Assembly (NCBI GenBank): GCA_022560025.1
Contig: JAFISE010000061.1
Coordinates: 1 to 64,000, forward strand
Length of the DNA stretch: 64,000 bases
DNA from: Stagonosporopsis chrysanthemi
Lineage: Eukaryota > Ascomycota > Dothideomycetes > Pleosporales > Didymellaceae
Direction of reading: 5' to 3'
This document shows, one piece after another, positions 54,742 through 64,000 of this stretch (its first letter is position 1; every line of letters begins with the position of its first letter). Position numbers and translations under genes: made by a program. Under the pieces are notes generated by a model. It was not told where the DNA came from. It searched no databases and was given only the letters and a program-made list of their open reading frames with translations.

Positions 54742-55216
54742 GCTGGCGGTCTTGCTGGCGGGCTTGCAGACGGGCTGCAGTAAGGCGGTGCTGCAGAGGG
54801 GCAGTATGCAGATGCTGGTGTATATGTCAAGTGTCAGGCGGCAAAACACTGCGGCACAGGCACTGCCACTGGCGCCAGGCAGGAGGCTCGCAGTGTTTCA
54901 GCGACATGAGGCGCGCGGCGACGTCGCTGCGCAAGTGGTGCACACACCCCGCCGTACCGCAGCTCCGGTAAAATCATCCAGGCACCGCCAGCGTCACTTA
55001 CCGCACTTGCGATAACACACCTCGCGCTGCTTCCCGCCCGCGCTTCAAATACAATCTCCGCGCCGCTGCAGTCACACATCACCGCCATACCGCGCTGCAC
55101 CACCGCGTCTCCCGCGCCTGCAGCCCGCCCAGCCCACCGCGTCCCCACCCTCACCGGACGCACATCAGCGCTGCAAAACGCCCACACCACCACCACCTCC
55201 CCCACGCGCCGCAACC
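54742..55216. promoter_or_regulatory. 475-bp divergent promoter
   Basis: Between the phosphatase (-) and the PRKRIP1-like gene (+). C-rich on the + strand toward 55216. No gene supported. Confidence 0.45.
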
Positions 55217-55837
55217 ATGTCCGAACCCATCCCCGAAGCAATCCCCACCTCCAGCGACCGGCACTCGTCGCGCCCGACAAAGCGGCGCGCCCTGTCCCCC
55301 CGCTCCACGCACGCCTCGTCCGTCTCCGCCCTCCTCTCCAACCCTACGCGCGAAATCCACATCCCACCCAGCAGCAGCAGCGGCAGCGCCGCGCTGAGCA
55401 AATCCTCGCTCTCGGCGCCCCCCGAAATCGTCGCCAACGTACAGGGCTCCAGCGCCGGCGCCGGCTCGGGCGAGTTCCACGTCTACAAGGCCTCGCGCCG
55501 CAGGGAGTACGAGCGCCTGCGCGCCATGGACGAGGAGGTCGCCAGGGAAGGCGAGGAGAAGGAGTTTTTGCAGCGCAAGGAGGAGCAGGAGAGGAGGGAC
55601 CGCGAGAAGACGGAGAGGAATCGCGCGAAGAGGGCGAAGGCGCTTGCGCGGAAGATGAAGGGGAAGGGGGGGAAGAAGGGGGAGGACGGGCAGGGGGAGG
55701 AGAAGGCTGGGGTCAAGAGAAAGTTGGCGCCTAGAGGGGATGTTGGGGTGGAGAGGGACGGGGAGGGGGTGGAGGAGGGGAAGGAGGAGGTGAGGAATGA
55801 GGAGGAAATTGGCCTGGTTATTGAAGATGATGATTGA
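55217..55837 (+). CDS. PRKRIP1-family (DUF1168) protein
   Basis: 206 aa, unspliced. Basic Ser-rich N-terminus (S-R-P-T-K-R-R-A-L-S-P). The family block lies at about residues 70-145: V-Q-G-S-S-A-G-A-G-S-G-E-F-H-V-Y-K, then R-R-R-E-Y-E-R-L, then a long charged helix (F-L-Q-R-K-E-E-Q-E-R-R-D-R-E-K) ending R-N-R-A-K-R-A-K-A-L. A Gly/Lys/Glu-rich tail follows, ending E-D-D-D. In animals PRKRIP1 is a spliceosomal step-II component and dsRNA-binding PKR partner; in fungi a nuclear RNA-processing role is the sensible inference. Confidence 0.88.
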   Translation: MSEPIPEAIPTSSDRHSSRPTKRRALSPRSTHASSVSALLSNPTREIHIPPSSSSGSAALSKSSLSAPPEIVANVQGSSAGAGSGEFHVYKASRRREYERLRAMDEEVAREGEEKEFLQRKEEQERRDREKTERNRAKRAKALARKMKGKGGKKGEDGQGEEKAGVKRKLAPRGDVGVERDGEGVEEGKEEVRNEEEIGLVIEDDD

Positions 55838-57251
55838 GTGGAGGGGTGCGAGGGGCGTGGTCGTGTCAAGTGCTGATACGACTACCATATATCCAAATAA
55901 TACATACACAACTACCACGCGCACATCCATAGAAGCACACAACTCGCACACCCACAGCGCAATCTCTGTTGAGCGGGTCATCCATCAAGTATTGTAACCG
56001 GTATGCTCGTGTCAGCGCATACAACTATATGGTCTGTTGCCGTAGCGGCACGGTGGGCCTGTAGTCGAGCATACGGGGACGCCATGCCGCTGTCGTCAAG
56101 GTCTTACGATGCTCATATCGGCGGCGCCTCGCACGGGGAGATGGATTGCCCGTCGGGTTGATGTGCTGCTTGACGCGCCGCAGTTATTTTTCTTAGCTTG
56201 ATTACTAGTGGCATTTGTTGGTACGAGGAGTGGCTCGACTTGAACGCCATTGTTTGAAACGATCATTAATCCTTCCGTCTCTTGTATGTACATATGCATC
56301 TGCGTGTGGAAACGTTTGCAAGCGTTGCAAGTCTTTGTGTGCATGCCGTGTATCAGCCGCGGCAGGTGCTGAAAATCTACCAGGCTTGTTCCAAAGCATT
56401 TAAATCGAAACATCCCAATACACAACACTGCGCAGCTTTTCGGGGATAACGTGGAGATGCTGCGTTGTCGCCGCAGCCGTGCTGACAAAGAGCCGCGATA
56501 AGGCTGAGCGGTGCCGGACGCTAGCTGCATCGACCAGTGCTGCCGGATTCGTCGTTGCGCGGAAAACTCTTCGAGCGTCTCGCAAGCATCAAAGGGGAAG
56601 GACCGATCCAACCCACTGAAGTAGTTCGGGCGTTACATCATCATCCTGGTCTGGTCGCCAGCACCACGAAGCTGCTACATACGTATGAACACACGCACAC
56701 GCGGTAATGTCGGCCTCGTGGAGAGCGATCTATGCACAACTTGATGTAAGATAGTGTTGGACGAATCATCAAAGGGCTGGAACTATCTCGAATCTCTCGC
56801 TGTGGCCGACTATCCCCGGTGTCTCCAGGTTTTCCCTTAAGCATCACAACGTGCGTCCTGCAGCCTTTCGCAGAGTAAGTGCATTCGCTGTGACACGTAG
56901 TTGCCGAACAACCAACCTGCATGACCGCCTACTGGCTCAGAGTCTTCTGGACCTACACCGCAACCTCTATGTATCTCGGCGATTGCATACCCTCGTGCGA
57001 AGGTTACTCTAGCGGCGGTCAATGCGCCGCATCTGTAAAGATCTGGACAGGCAGTGGCTAATTCCGGGACCCTGAACGCTGCGACGTCATGCTTGTGGTG
57101 GAGCTCTCATGGAGACGTGCGCTGACCACTGTATATAACGCCTCTTCGCTCGCTCCAGTACGACAGATTTACATACTCAACATCACTCATCTACCGCTCA
57201 CGACAAAAGTTTTCTGTTTTTGATACCCAGACCACATCACATCACATCACC
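55838..57251. other. 1.4-kb intergenic stretch and ADH promoter
   Basis: A 171-codon minus frame at 56096-56611 begins at TTG and lacks domain features. Near the 3' end is the ADH promoter with its TATA box. Otherwise nothing is seen. Confidence 0.45.
57132..57138 (+). promoter_or_regulatory. TATA box of the alcohol dehydrogenase gene
   Basis: TATATAA, 120 bp upstream of ATG 57252, followed by a CT/CA-rich leader with CACATCACATCACC just before the ATG. The arrangement suggests a strongly expressed or inducible gene. Confidence 0.6.
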
Positions 57252-58247
57252 ATGCCTTCATTCACAGTTTTCAAGGGCTCCAAGGACGGCAAGATTGTCA
57301 AGAGCGAGACCACCAGGGGCGATCTCCAGAACGACCAGGTCCTCGTCAAGGTCACTGCTTCCGGTCTTTGCGGCACAGATGAGCACTACAAGTCAGCCGA
57401 CATGGCCCTCGGCCACGAGGGCGCCGGTGTTGTCGAGGAGACTGGACCCGGCGTCAAGAACCTGAAGAAGGGCGACCGCGTCGGATGGGGATACCAGCAC
57501 GATTCCTGCGGCGACTGCGATTACTGCCTTACCGGTCGAGAGACCTACTGCCCTGGGCGCCAGATGTACGGTTACGCCGACCTTGACCAGGGTTCTTTCG
57601 CTTCCCACGCCGTTTGGAGGGAGGCTTTCCTTTTCAAGATTCCCGACGGCCTTACTGACGCCGAGGCCGCACCCTTGATGTGCGGCGGTGCCACCGTCTT
57701 CAACGCCCTCTACACCTACGACATCAAGCCCACCCACCGCGTCGGCGTCATGGGCGTTGGCGGCCTGGGCCATCTCGCCATCCAGTTCGCCGCCCGCATG
57801 GGCTGCGACGTCGTCGTCTTCTCCGGCACCGAGAGCAAGAAGGACGAGGCCATGGAGCTTGGCGCGAAGGAGTTCATCGCCATGAAGGGCAAGGACAAGA
57901 TCGAGGTCAGCCGCAAGGTCGACGCTCTCCTCGTCACCACCTCCGCCAGCCCTGACTGGAGCCTCATGCTCCCCGTCATGGCCCCCACCGGCAAGATCTT
58001 CCCCCTCACCGTCGACTCTGGCGACTTCAAGATCCCCCACATGGGTCTTGTTGGCGGTGGTCTCACCGTCCAGGGCTCCGTCGTTGCTGCGCGATCCGTC
58101 CACCGCCACATGCTGGCGTTCGCTGCTCTGCACAGCATCAAGCCCATCCTGATGGAGTTCCCCATGACCGAGGACGGTATCACCGATGCCATGACTACAT
58201 TGAGGGACGGCAAGATGAGGTACCGTGGTGTCCTCAAGCCCCAGTAG
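57252..58247 (+). CDS. zinc-dependent alcohol dehydrogenase, CAD/NADP-ADH type
   Basis: 331 aa, unspliced. Medium-chain dehydrogenase with catalytic zinc ligands C40 (G-L-C-G-T-D), H55-E56 (G-H-E-G-A-G) and C144. The structural zinc site is C86, C89, C92 and C100 (C-G-D-C-D-Y-C ... Y-C). The Rossmann nucleotide loop is G-V-G-G-L-G (168-173). The sequence S-G-T-E-S-K-K after the second strand lacks the acidic residue expected for strict NAD use, so NADP is plausible. Such enzymes reduce aldehydes or oxidise alcohols in the cytosol. Codon use is strongly biased to C-ending codons, consistent with high expression. Slightly short for the family (about 350 aa). Substrate not predictable. Confidence 0.92.
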   Translation: MPSFTVFKGSKDGKIVKSETTRGDLQNDQVLVKVTASGLCGTDEHYKSADMALGHEGAGVVEETGPGVKNLKKGDRVGWGYQHDSCGDCDYCLTGRETYCPGRQMYGYADLDQGSFASHAVWREAFLFKIPDGLTDAEAAPLMCGGATVFNALYTYDIKPTHRVGVMGVGGLGHLAIQFAARMGCDVVVFSGTESKKDEAMELGAKEFIAMKGKDKIEVSRKVDALLVTTSASPDWSLMLPVMAPTGKIFPLTVDSGDFKIPHMGLVGGGLTVQGSVVAARSVHRHMLAFAALHSIKPILMEFPMTEDGITDAMTTLRDGKMRYRGVLKPQ

Positions 58248-59775
58248 ATTGCGGGCGTGTGAGGAAAATAAAATAATGTAATGAGTATGGTTCAGCGTAG
58301 CATCAGAGGGCGCGGAGTTGGTAGCGCCTTATGCAAATAGTTAATAGACATGATCATGACTACGGTTCATCGCTTCAACTCACGACTTTTCCCAAGTGGC
58401 AATGCACTCCTTGTCCAATGCTAATACAGAAATATCTTCATCCAACACGACGCTGTCCAAAGACTGCACAAGCAGAGGCACCGCATATTAAACGAGATTG
58501 ACTACAACAGCTGTAGTAACGAGAGGCCGCCCATCACCAATAGTAAAGCTTCAATTTCTCACATGAAGTCTTCTAGGATAACAGCAACAAGTGCATTCGA
58601 AACCCATATTGCACAACGTCCCACAACACAGCAAACCACCCCCAACCACACGAACGCAAACTAGCAACATCTACCCTCACTCCACCAGCTCCCACAAGCA
58701 CGACACAGCCCGCCCATCTCCCAAGGCTGCCATCAACAGGGAAAGGCCGCCTGCATATTTGGAAACAGTGCAGAGCGTCGAAAGCGACATCGTGTGCGAT
58801 GAAGGCCGTAAAGACGCGGGATGAAGTGGGTAGCTGTTCTGTTCTACGTGGGTAGGTAGAGTACCGCTTCTTCGACCATGTGTCCAGCCAGCTTGTACAG
58901 TCGAGCTTCAGGGCGTGCGGCGCGATGTAGGCGTTGGTTCACCTGCGAAGTTTGTCAGGCAAGGAGTCTACGTGCATGTATGGCCACGTAGACTTGGCGC
59001 GATGAGGTTGATTCCTCGTTGGGATTCTGTGGGTTTAGGGAATACACGCGCATGTGGGTCGGTGGCTGGGATGTGGTATGGTGGTGGTGGTGAACCTATG
59101 TTGCCCCTTGGAAGAGTGTTTATCCGGAGGCTGTCTGTGCACCACCATTCCCCTCGACGACAACGGGCACTTCTTGTAGCCGATGCCGGGAATGCTAGGG
59201 AGCTCCGAGACGGTTGCTGCAGAACGGGAGTACTCCGTGCTGTCGCTCTGTTTCACAGCCTGGATTGCGGTATGCTTGCGACCCGGCGTCAGTATCTGCT
59301 CACGGCACATTGGGATCTAGACGAGTCAAACTGTGCGCGTGGGACAGACAGCGCCAAAGTACCCTCAGCTGCATTTTCAGTGTCCTGATTGCACATGTGC
59401 TTGATGTCGCGTCGATATACTGCGCTTGTAATTCTCTGCGAAGCCTGCACGTATCCATTTAGACGCGCTGTGAATGCGCTGTTCTCGCTCTCGATGCTTC
59501 GCTAAGCCTGCTTCTGAACTACACTAAGATTTCGAGTGGCAGTGGTATGCTCAAGGTTCTGCCCTGCAGCAAATAGTTTTTGAATGCAGTCCTTATTGCA
59601 AACTATCCCCACATGCTTACCACATGCTTCCCACAAGCAGCTTGCACGTATCACGCTGACTGTCCCGTGCGAAGTCAGCAAGCTTGAGGAGACAAGCAGC
59701 CATGTCTACAGTATTTATGTTCCTTCCTCGTCGACTGTTATCATTGGAAAAGCACACACTCGACCCTTCTGCAGC
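58248..59775. other. 1.5-kb intergenic stretch
   Basis: 3' flank of ADH and upstream region of the fusion gene. Short open frames only; nothing recognised. Confidence 0.45.
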
Positions 59776-62105
59776 ATGTCGTCCTTGACTCCGGAGGCAC
59801 GAGACATCTTACTAGGGATCGGCATTGTGCGCGATGAAGACCCAAGGGAAAAGGTACGCACAGAATAAGAGAGCAATAAAAGACTAAGCCGCTAATCGAA
59901 ACTCAGCGGACGAAGGCGGGCAGTAGAAAAAATCAGAAAGAGACGAAGATGAAGGAGAAAGAGCAGGAAGAGGCCGACAAAATGCTGCTTTGGAAAGTTC
60001 CGGTAGGGGCATCCGAGGGCCGACAGTCAGAACAGACAACAAGCGCGACCGACAAACTCGAGACAAAAACAGCCGTGCCCAGTGCAGATTCGAGCAGCAC
60101 CCGAACCCTCGCGGGAGGTCCCTCCAGGGTTCGTACACCGTTGATTGTCGGCCTGTACGGAATATCTGGCGCTGGAAAAACCTGCCTCCTCGAGCAGCTG
60201 GCCCAGACAACTCTTTCGCAGCACCTAGACTTCGTTGATGGCTCAGCGCTGATCGACAGATTCGTTGGCCTCGCCATATTCGACAGCTTGAGCGCGGAAG
60301 AGAAAGAAAACCAACGTGCCAAAGTAATGTCTAAACTTGTGCAGGAGCGGCGCAGGATCGGAAAAGGTGTTGTCATCGGCGGTCATATGATGTTGTGGGC
60401 TGAAGCGACAAAGAAAGCCTACAACGCCAGCGTCGAGGCTGATTGGAAGACTTACACCCACATCATCTATCTCCAAGTCGACCCTAATGTTGTTTACCAG
60501 AGGCGTAAGAACGACAAGTCTAGGAATCGTGGCACGATTGCGGTCGAGAATCTCCATGATTGGCAGGTCCAAGAGCGGGCAGCGTTGCGCAACATGTGTT
60601 ACGAGAAGCGCATACCCTTCACAACTATCACCGAATACGCTGGGGTTCCCAAAGACAAGGTCCTCAGTCAAGCCCAGGCATTGTTGAGGAACTTCATGGA
60701 CGGTGACGAAGCAAAGAATCTCGCGGCTGTCGACTCTGTTGTGGAGTCTGTTGTATCAGAGCACGACCGCAACCTGGAGACGATGCTAGTGCTTGATGCC
60801 GACAAGACGCTCGCTCCGCAGGATGCTGGCTTGTTGTTCTGGAAGTTCATTGCCACACGCAAGGGGATGCCCGAGAACGCCCTGGACCAGATCCTCAAGC
60901 CGCAAGGCTATTCTTACGAGTCGTTTCACCAAGTCGCACTGCTCTACCAGGAGGTCGCTGACGACTTCGACTACATGTGCAACCAAGTCGCCACGAGGAT
61001 TGCAATGTACCCAGAGATGGCCGCTCTTCTGGCTCGGGTCGCTCTGGAGCCCCATGCCGGCGCTGTCATTGTGACCTGCGGCTTGCGTCGAGTATGGGAA
61101 ATAGTCCTGAAAGTCAGCGGCTTGACGCATGTCAATGTCATTGGCGGGGGAACCCTTGACAACGGGTACGTTGTCACTGACACCACCAAAGGACACATTG
61201 TAGAAAAGCTAAAAGCCGGCGGTCTGCGTGTTGTTGCCTTCGGAGACAGTGCTGTGGATATCGATATGTTGAAGAAGGCTGATGCGTCGTACGTCATTGT
61301 TGGCGAGAAGCGCGCTAGGAGTGCCTCGATGGATGGTGAGCTGTCCAAACTAATCGAAGGCGGCTGTACTCCTCGACAAATCCTGCTTCCCGCTGTCGTC
61401 GAGCCGCGCTTGACGGAGTCCCAGCTACCGATTGCTCAGCTAGATGAAACTACTATGCGCAGCGTCTTCAGAAGTCGTCTCTTCCACGCGACCAGCAAAG
61501 CCTCAGCCAAGTTGCTCATGACCGCGATGCGAGATGCGGACAACTGTGGCCATCATCTTCGCAAAGCCCACGAAGAGGTTGGGTATTACCTTGCCAATGA
61601 ATACCTCGGTGACATTCTGGGCGTGGAGTCATATTCAATGAAGCATGTTACTGGAGTCTTGACCGACGGGTACCGAATTCAGGGCGAAGAGAAGACGCTC
61701 ATAGTTCCTCTGATGCGCGGTGGTGAGGCTATGGCATTCGGTGTAAGCAAGGCTCTGAAGTCAGCGAGCTTCGTGCACTCAAGGGAGTTCGCCGACATCG
61801 ACACGAAGCATTTCGAAGCTAATAGGACGATCATACTTGTGGACTCGGTAGTGAACAGCGGTCGGTCGATCGTGGAGTACCTGGTGCCTCTAAGGAAAGT
61901 GTATCCGAAGATCAAGGTCATTGTCATGGCTGGTGTGGTGCAGGCGCAGGCTGTCAAGAACGGCGAGGATGGCAAGCTCGGGCAGGTGCTCCGCAAGGAC
62001 CCTGATCTGACTCTGATCGCTCTTCGCATGTCGGACAACAAGTACACAGGCAAAGGATCGACTGATACCGGACACCGCTTATTCAACACCATGTACTTGC
62101 CATAG
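59776..62105 (+). CDS. P-loop kinase-like / HAD hydrolase / phosphoribosyltransferase fusion, two exons
   Basis: Exons are 59776-59853 and 59907-62105. The 53-nt intron has AAG|GTACGC, a GCTAAT branch and CTCAG. The product is 758 aa. ATG 59776 (M-S-S-L-T-P-E-A-R-D-I-L-L-G) is preferred over the in-frame ATG 59949 because the spliced frame is continuous. Domain 1 (about 105-290): P-loop G-I-S-G-A-G-K-T at 111-118, nucleoside/adenylate-kinase-like. Domain 2 (about 318-510): HAD fold with D-A-D-K-T (323-327), V-T-C-G and G-D-S-A-V-D (472-477). Domain 3 (about 540-758): UPRT-like PRTase with the PRPP loop I-L-V-D-S-V-V-N-S-G-R-S (669-680) and D-T-G-H-R-L-F-N-T at the end. Inferred role: nucleobase or nucleotide salvage, or nucleotide housecleaning. 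No signal peptide. Confidence 0.9.
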
Positions 62106-62776
62106 GCATCCGAGCGGCTGATTCATCGAGAGAGGTGTAAATGATTCGCACACAAGTCACACCCAGTCTGCACACATAATCCTCTCACGAGCCTCAAACA
62201 TTGCCCGGCAACGCTCGGGCCGCCATATGATGACGTAGTGACCCACACTTTATGAGACAACTGAGTTAGTAGCAATCGTAGATTAAGATGCAATTTTTTG
62301 GTGTTGTTCTTCCTCCAGTTCACCATTTTGTCTGAATATCCTCCCACCGCAATGGCGTAAAGGCTTTTGCTCGAGCCATTCTGCCTTGCCATCTGTCTCG
62401 GGTCTGTTAATAGAGCGGGCAGGCAGTTTGACACCATATTTAAATCTCGGAGAAGGTATCTTGGGCATCATCTTGATGTGCCATCCTCCCCTCGCTGTAG
62501 TTCTCAGCCGCGCATCAGCATCTTGTCCACCTCTTGTCCTCACTCAGTCGCAATTTGATTCATTCAGCGCCTGATAGCATCGCTACATCTGCATCAAAGT
62601 TTTCACTGGGAACAATGTCTTCGGCGCATACGGCTCCTTCGCACAAGAAAGACACAAGACCATTGGGAACGAATGCTAGTGAACGATTGTGGATTTTGTA
62701 CTCTTGCAATCTCGAATGTGCCAGTCAGCCATCTCTCCGCAAGCACAGCATGACTTGTACTTACGTCCTAGCTCTT
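62106..62776. other. intergenic, 3' flank of fusion gene
   Basis: No supported gene. It lies between the fusion gene (+) and the HET pseudogene (-). Confidence 0.45.
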
Positions 62777-63254
62777 TCATTGTATTTTGTGCCTTTCGAG
62801 GACGTCTTTGTGAAAATTGCAGATAGCTTTAGTGTTGGCGACAGCTTCTGATACAAGGGCTTCCACATTCGAGTTCCAGATACAACATGAGAAAGTCATC
62901 AGCACTAGATAGAGTAACTGCTGGTGACGGTGGTAAGAAGTGACATTCATATGCTCGATCCATGTCTTACAGGGTCTGTTGCCAGGGTACCGCAGAGTGT
63001 TGAGCCCAGCAAGATGGATTAACCCAAAGGTACCGCTTGCCAAATTTTCGATCAGTGTGATTGCATCCCGTAAGACTCCAGTCAAATACGGGTCATGAGC
63101 TGAACTTCTTAGGAAGTCCTTCAAGGTTGTCCTCAGTGAGCTTGGACCGAGGATCATCTTCTTGGACATAGCTGAGCGCAAGATAACGACAAAGCGTTGC
63201 AGGTCGATCGCGAACAACGCACAAGATTCGTGTATGAACAAGACCTAAATACAT
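62777..63254 (-). pseudogene. decayed HET (heterokaryon incompatibility) domain gene
   Basis: Two overlapping minus frames carry different parts of a HET domain. From ATG 63254 one frame has R-Y-L-A-L-S-Y (from 63188) and L-T-E-D-N-L-E-G-L (from 63140), the first HET block, then hits TGA at 63093-63095. The next block, V-L-R-D-A-I (around 63067), lies in the other frame. The following block, G-K-R-Y-L-W-V (around 63038), is back in the first frame, with more stops after it. So the locus has at least one in-frame stop and two frame changes and cannot make a full HET protein. HET domains act in fungal allorecognition. The 154-codon frame 62777-63241 is a by-product of this decay. Confidence 0.6.
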
Positions 63255-63778
63255 TGTTGGCTTCTCAGAGGTGTCAGATCGTTACAGGGGCTATGCGAAT
63301 ATTATAACGCGCAGTACAGCGTCTGATCTCGTCAAAATCCAGGTACGGTCCTCTAAATACGCGACCAAAGTGTGACTGAGCAGGAACGGGCCCACACAGC
63401 CCTATACCTTGGGTGAAACGAACTTGAATTTCAGCTAATCAGCCCACACGATGACGTACAGGAATGGCGTTCGACATTGGTGGCTCCGCTCTAATCCAAG
63501 AGAGCGAACCTATTTGGCGTAAATCGGTACAATCGTCACACGTACGCTAGTCCTGGTGTGGCAAAAATTAGCGCAATGCAGCCGGGCTCATTCACTTTGG
63601 GTGCTTGTGGCGCCAACCTTGCTTCTGGGAAGACGTGATTTGCTGTCGACTTGTTCAGAACACCCATCAGCTAAGCCCATAGAAGTCACGCAATATGTGA
63701 GATTTCCTCACGTATACATCGCAGCTGAGCTGTTAAGAAGGCGTGGTCCCTCAAACCAGCTTCAATGCGAGCCACGAA
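63255..63778. other. intergenic at right side
   Basis: An 85-codon frame starts at GTG and overlaps the next gene's leader. No supported gene. Confidence 0.4.
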
Positions 63779-64000
63779 ATGTCAACAAATCAAATTCCCC
63801 TGATTTTTTCTAACGAACAACAGGCTGATACAAAGCGGCAAACATGTATCCAAGAAATCCTGAAATCCAACTACGTAGGGCCTGTCCGGGCTTTGCAAGC
63901 ATCTCTCAATGAGTTCCGTCACTGGAGCGCCGATGATGTTATGGCTCTCTTCAGCGAGCTCCCACCACTTCCTGATAGGCTTCTCTATCCCATGGGCCCA
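63779..64000 (+). CDS. N-terminus of an unknown protein, cut by window edge
   Basis: ATG 63779 opens a frame that runs without stop to the window end (74 codons): M-S-T-N-Q-I-P-L-I-F-S-N, then a Gln/Lys-rich helix and W-S-A-D-D-V-M-A-L-F-S-E-L-P-P-L-P. The texture is clearly protein-like. A CTAAC..CAACAG sequence within the first 45 bases could instead be a 3' splice site, which would make the true start further upstream. Family cannot be told from this fragment. Confidence 0.5.
   Translation, partial: MSTNQIPLIFSNEQQADTKRQTCIQEILKSNYVGPVRALQASLNEFRHWSADDVMALFSELPPLPDRLLYPMGP

Noticed and set aside
56096..56611. 171-codon minus frame
   Set aside because: Begins at TTG with no usable ATG near the start and no domain; a frame of this length is expected by chance about once or twice in 64 kb.

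Overview
The window is nuclear DNA of a filamentous ascomycete (Pezizomycotina). A plant-associated Dothideomycete-like species is my guess, but the class is not proven. The evidence is short introns (about 47-127 nt) with GT..CTRAC..YAG signals, and a gene set of Spt6, a Ste7/MEK-type MAPKK, proteasome alpha-1, a WKF-domain nucleolar protein, a PRKRIP1 homologue, a family-3 pectate lyase, a GH16 glucanase-like protein and HET-domain debris. No rRNA, tRNA, CRISPR array or intact transposon was seen. Many real genes are split into short exons, so I rebuilt exon joins by eye from splice signals and reading phase. Exon limits are given in each entry.

Layout. 0.4-1.5 kb: alpha/beta hydrolase (+). 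1.7-7.4 kb: giant disordered protein (-). 9.2-13.3 kb: small genes, namely a membrane-anchored protein (-), a spliced Gly-rich protein (+), the end of a probable secreted protein (+), an RNase III-like protein (+) and a 102-aa hydrophobic protein (-). 13.9-20.3 kb: carbohydrate/secretion stretch with the GH16 protein (+), a small secreted protein (-), a nuclear-type orphan (-) and pectate lyase (-). 21-29 kb: a possible small ORF (-), F-box protein (-), WKF protein (-), proteasome alpha-1 (+) and an orphan 184-aa protein (+). 29-39 kb: gene-poor, with a RING protein (-), two intron-rich small genes (-) that contiguous-ORF searches miss, and a weak secreted candidate (-). 39.5-46.5 kb: divergent MAPKK (-) and SPT6 (+). 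48.8-52.5 kb: ankyrin-type protein (+) and an Asp/Asn-rich protein (+). 52.8-55.8 kb: divergent histidine phosphatase with a repeat tail (-) and PRKRIP1-like (+). 57.2-58.2 kb: zinc alcohol dehydrogenase (+). 59.8-62.1 kb: P-loop/HAD/phosphoribosyltransferase fusion (+). 62.8-63.3 kb: decayed HET gene (-). 63.8 kb to the end: start of a truncated gene (+).

There is no operon-like unit. The recurring pattern is divergent pairs sharing short promoters: WKF/proteasome (342 bp), phosphatase/PRKRIP1 (475 bp), 102-aa protein/GH16 (592 bp) and MAPKK/SPT6 (978 bp). The most unusual protein is the three-domain P-loop/HAD/PRTase fusion, whose uracil-site signature departs from classical UPRT. Other points of interest are the GH16 protein without a signal peptide, an RNase III-like fold lacking a catalytic Glu, a GC-AG intron in SPT6, and several small genes recoverable only through splicing.
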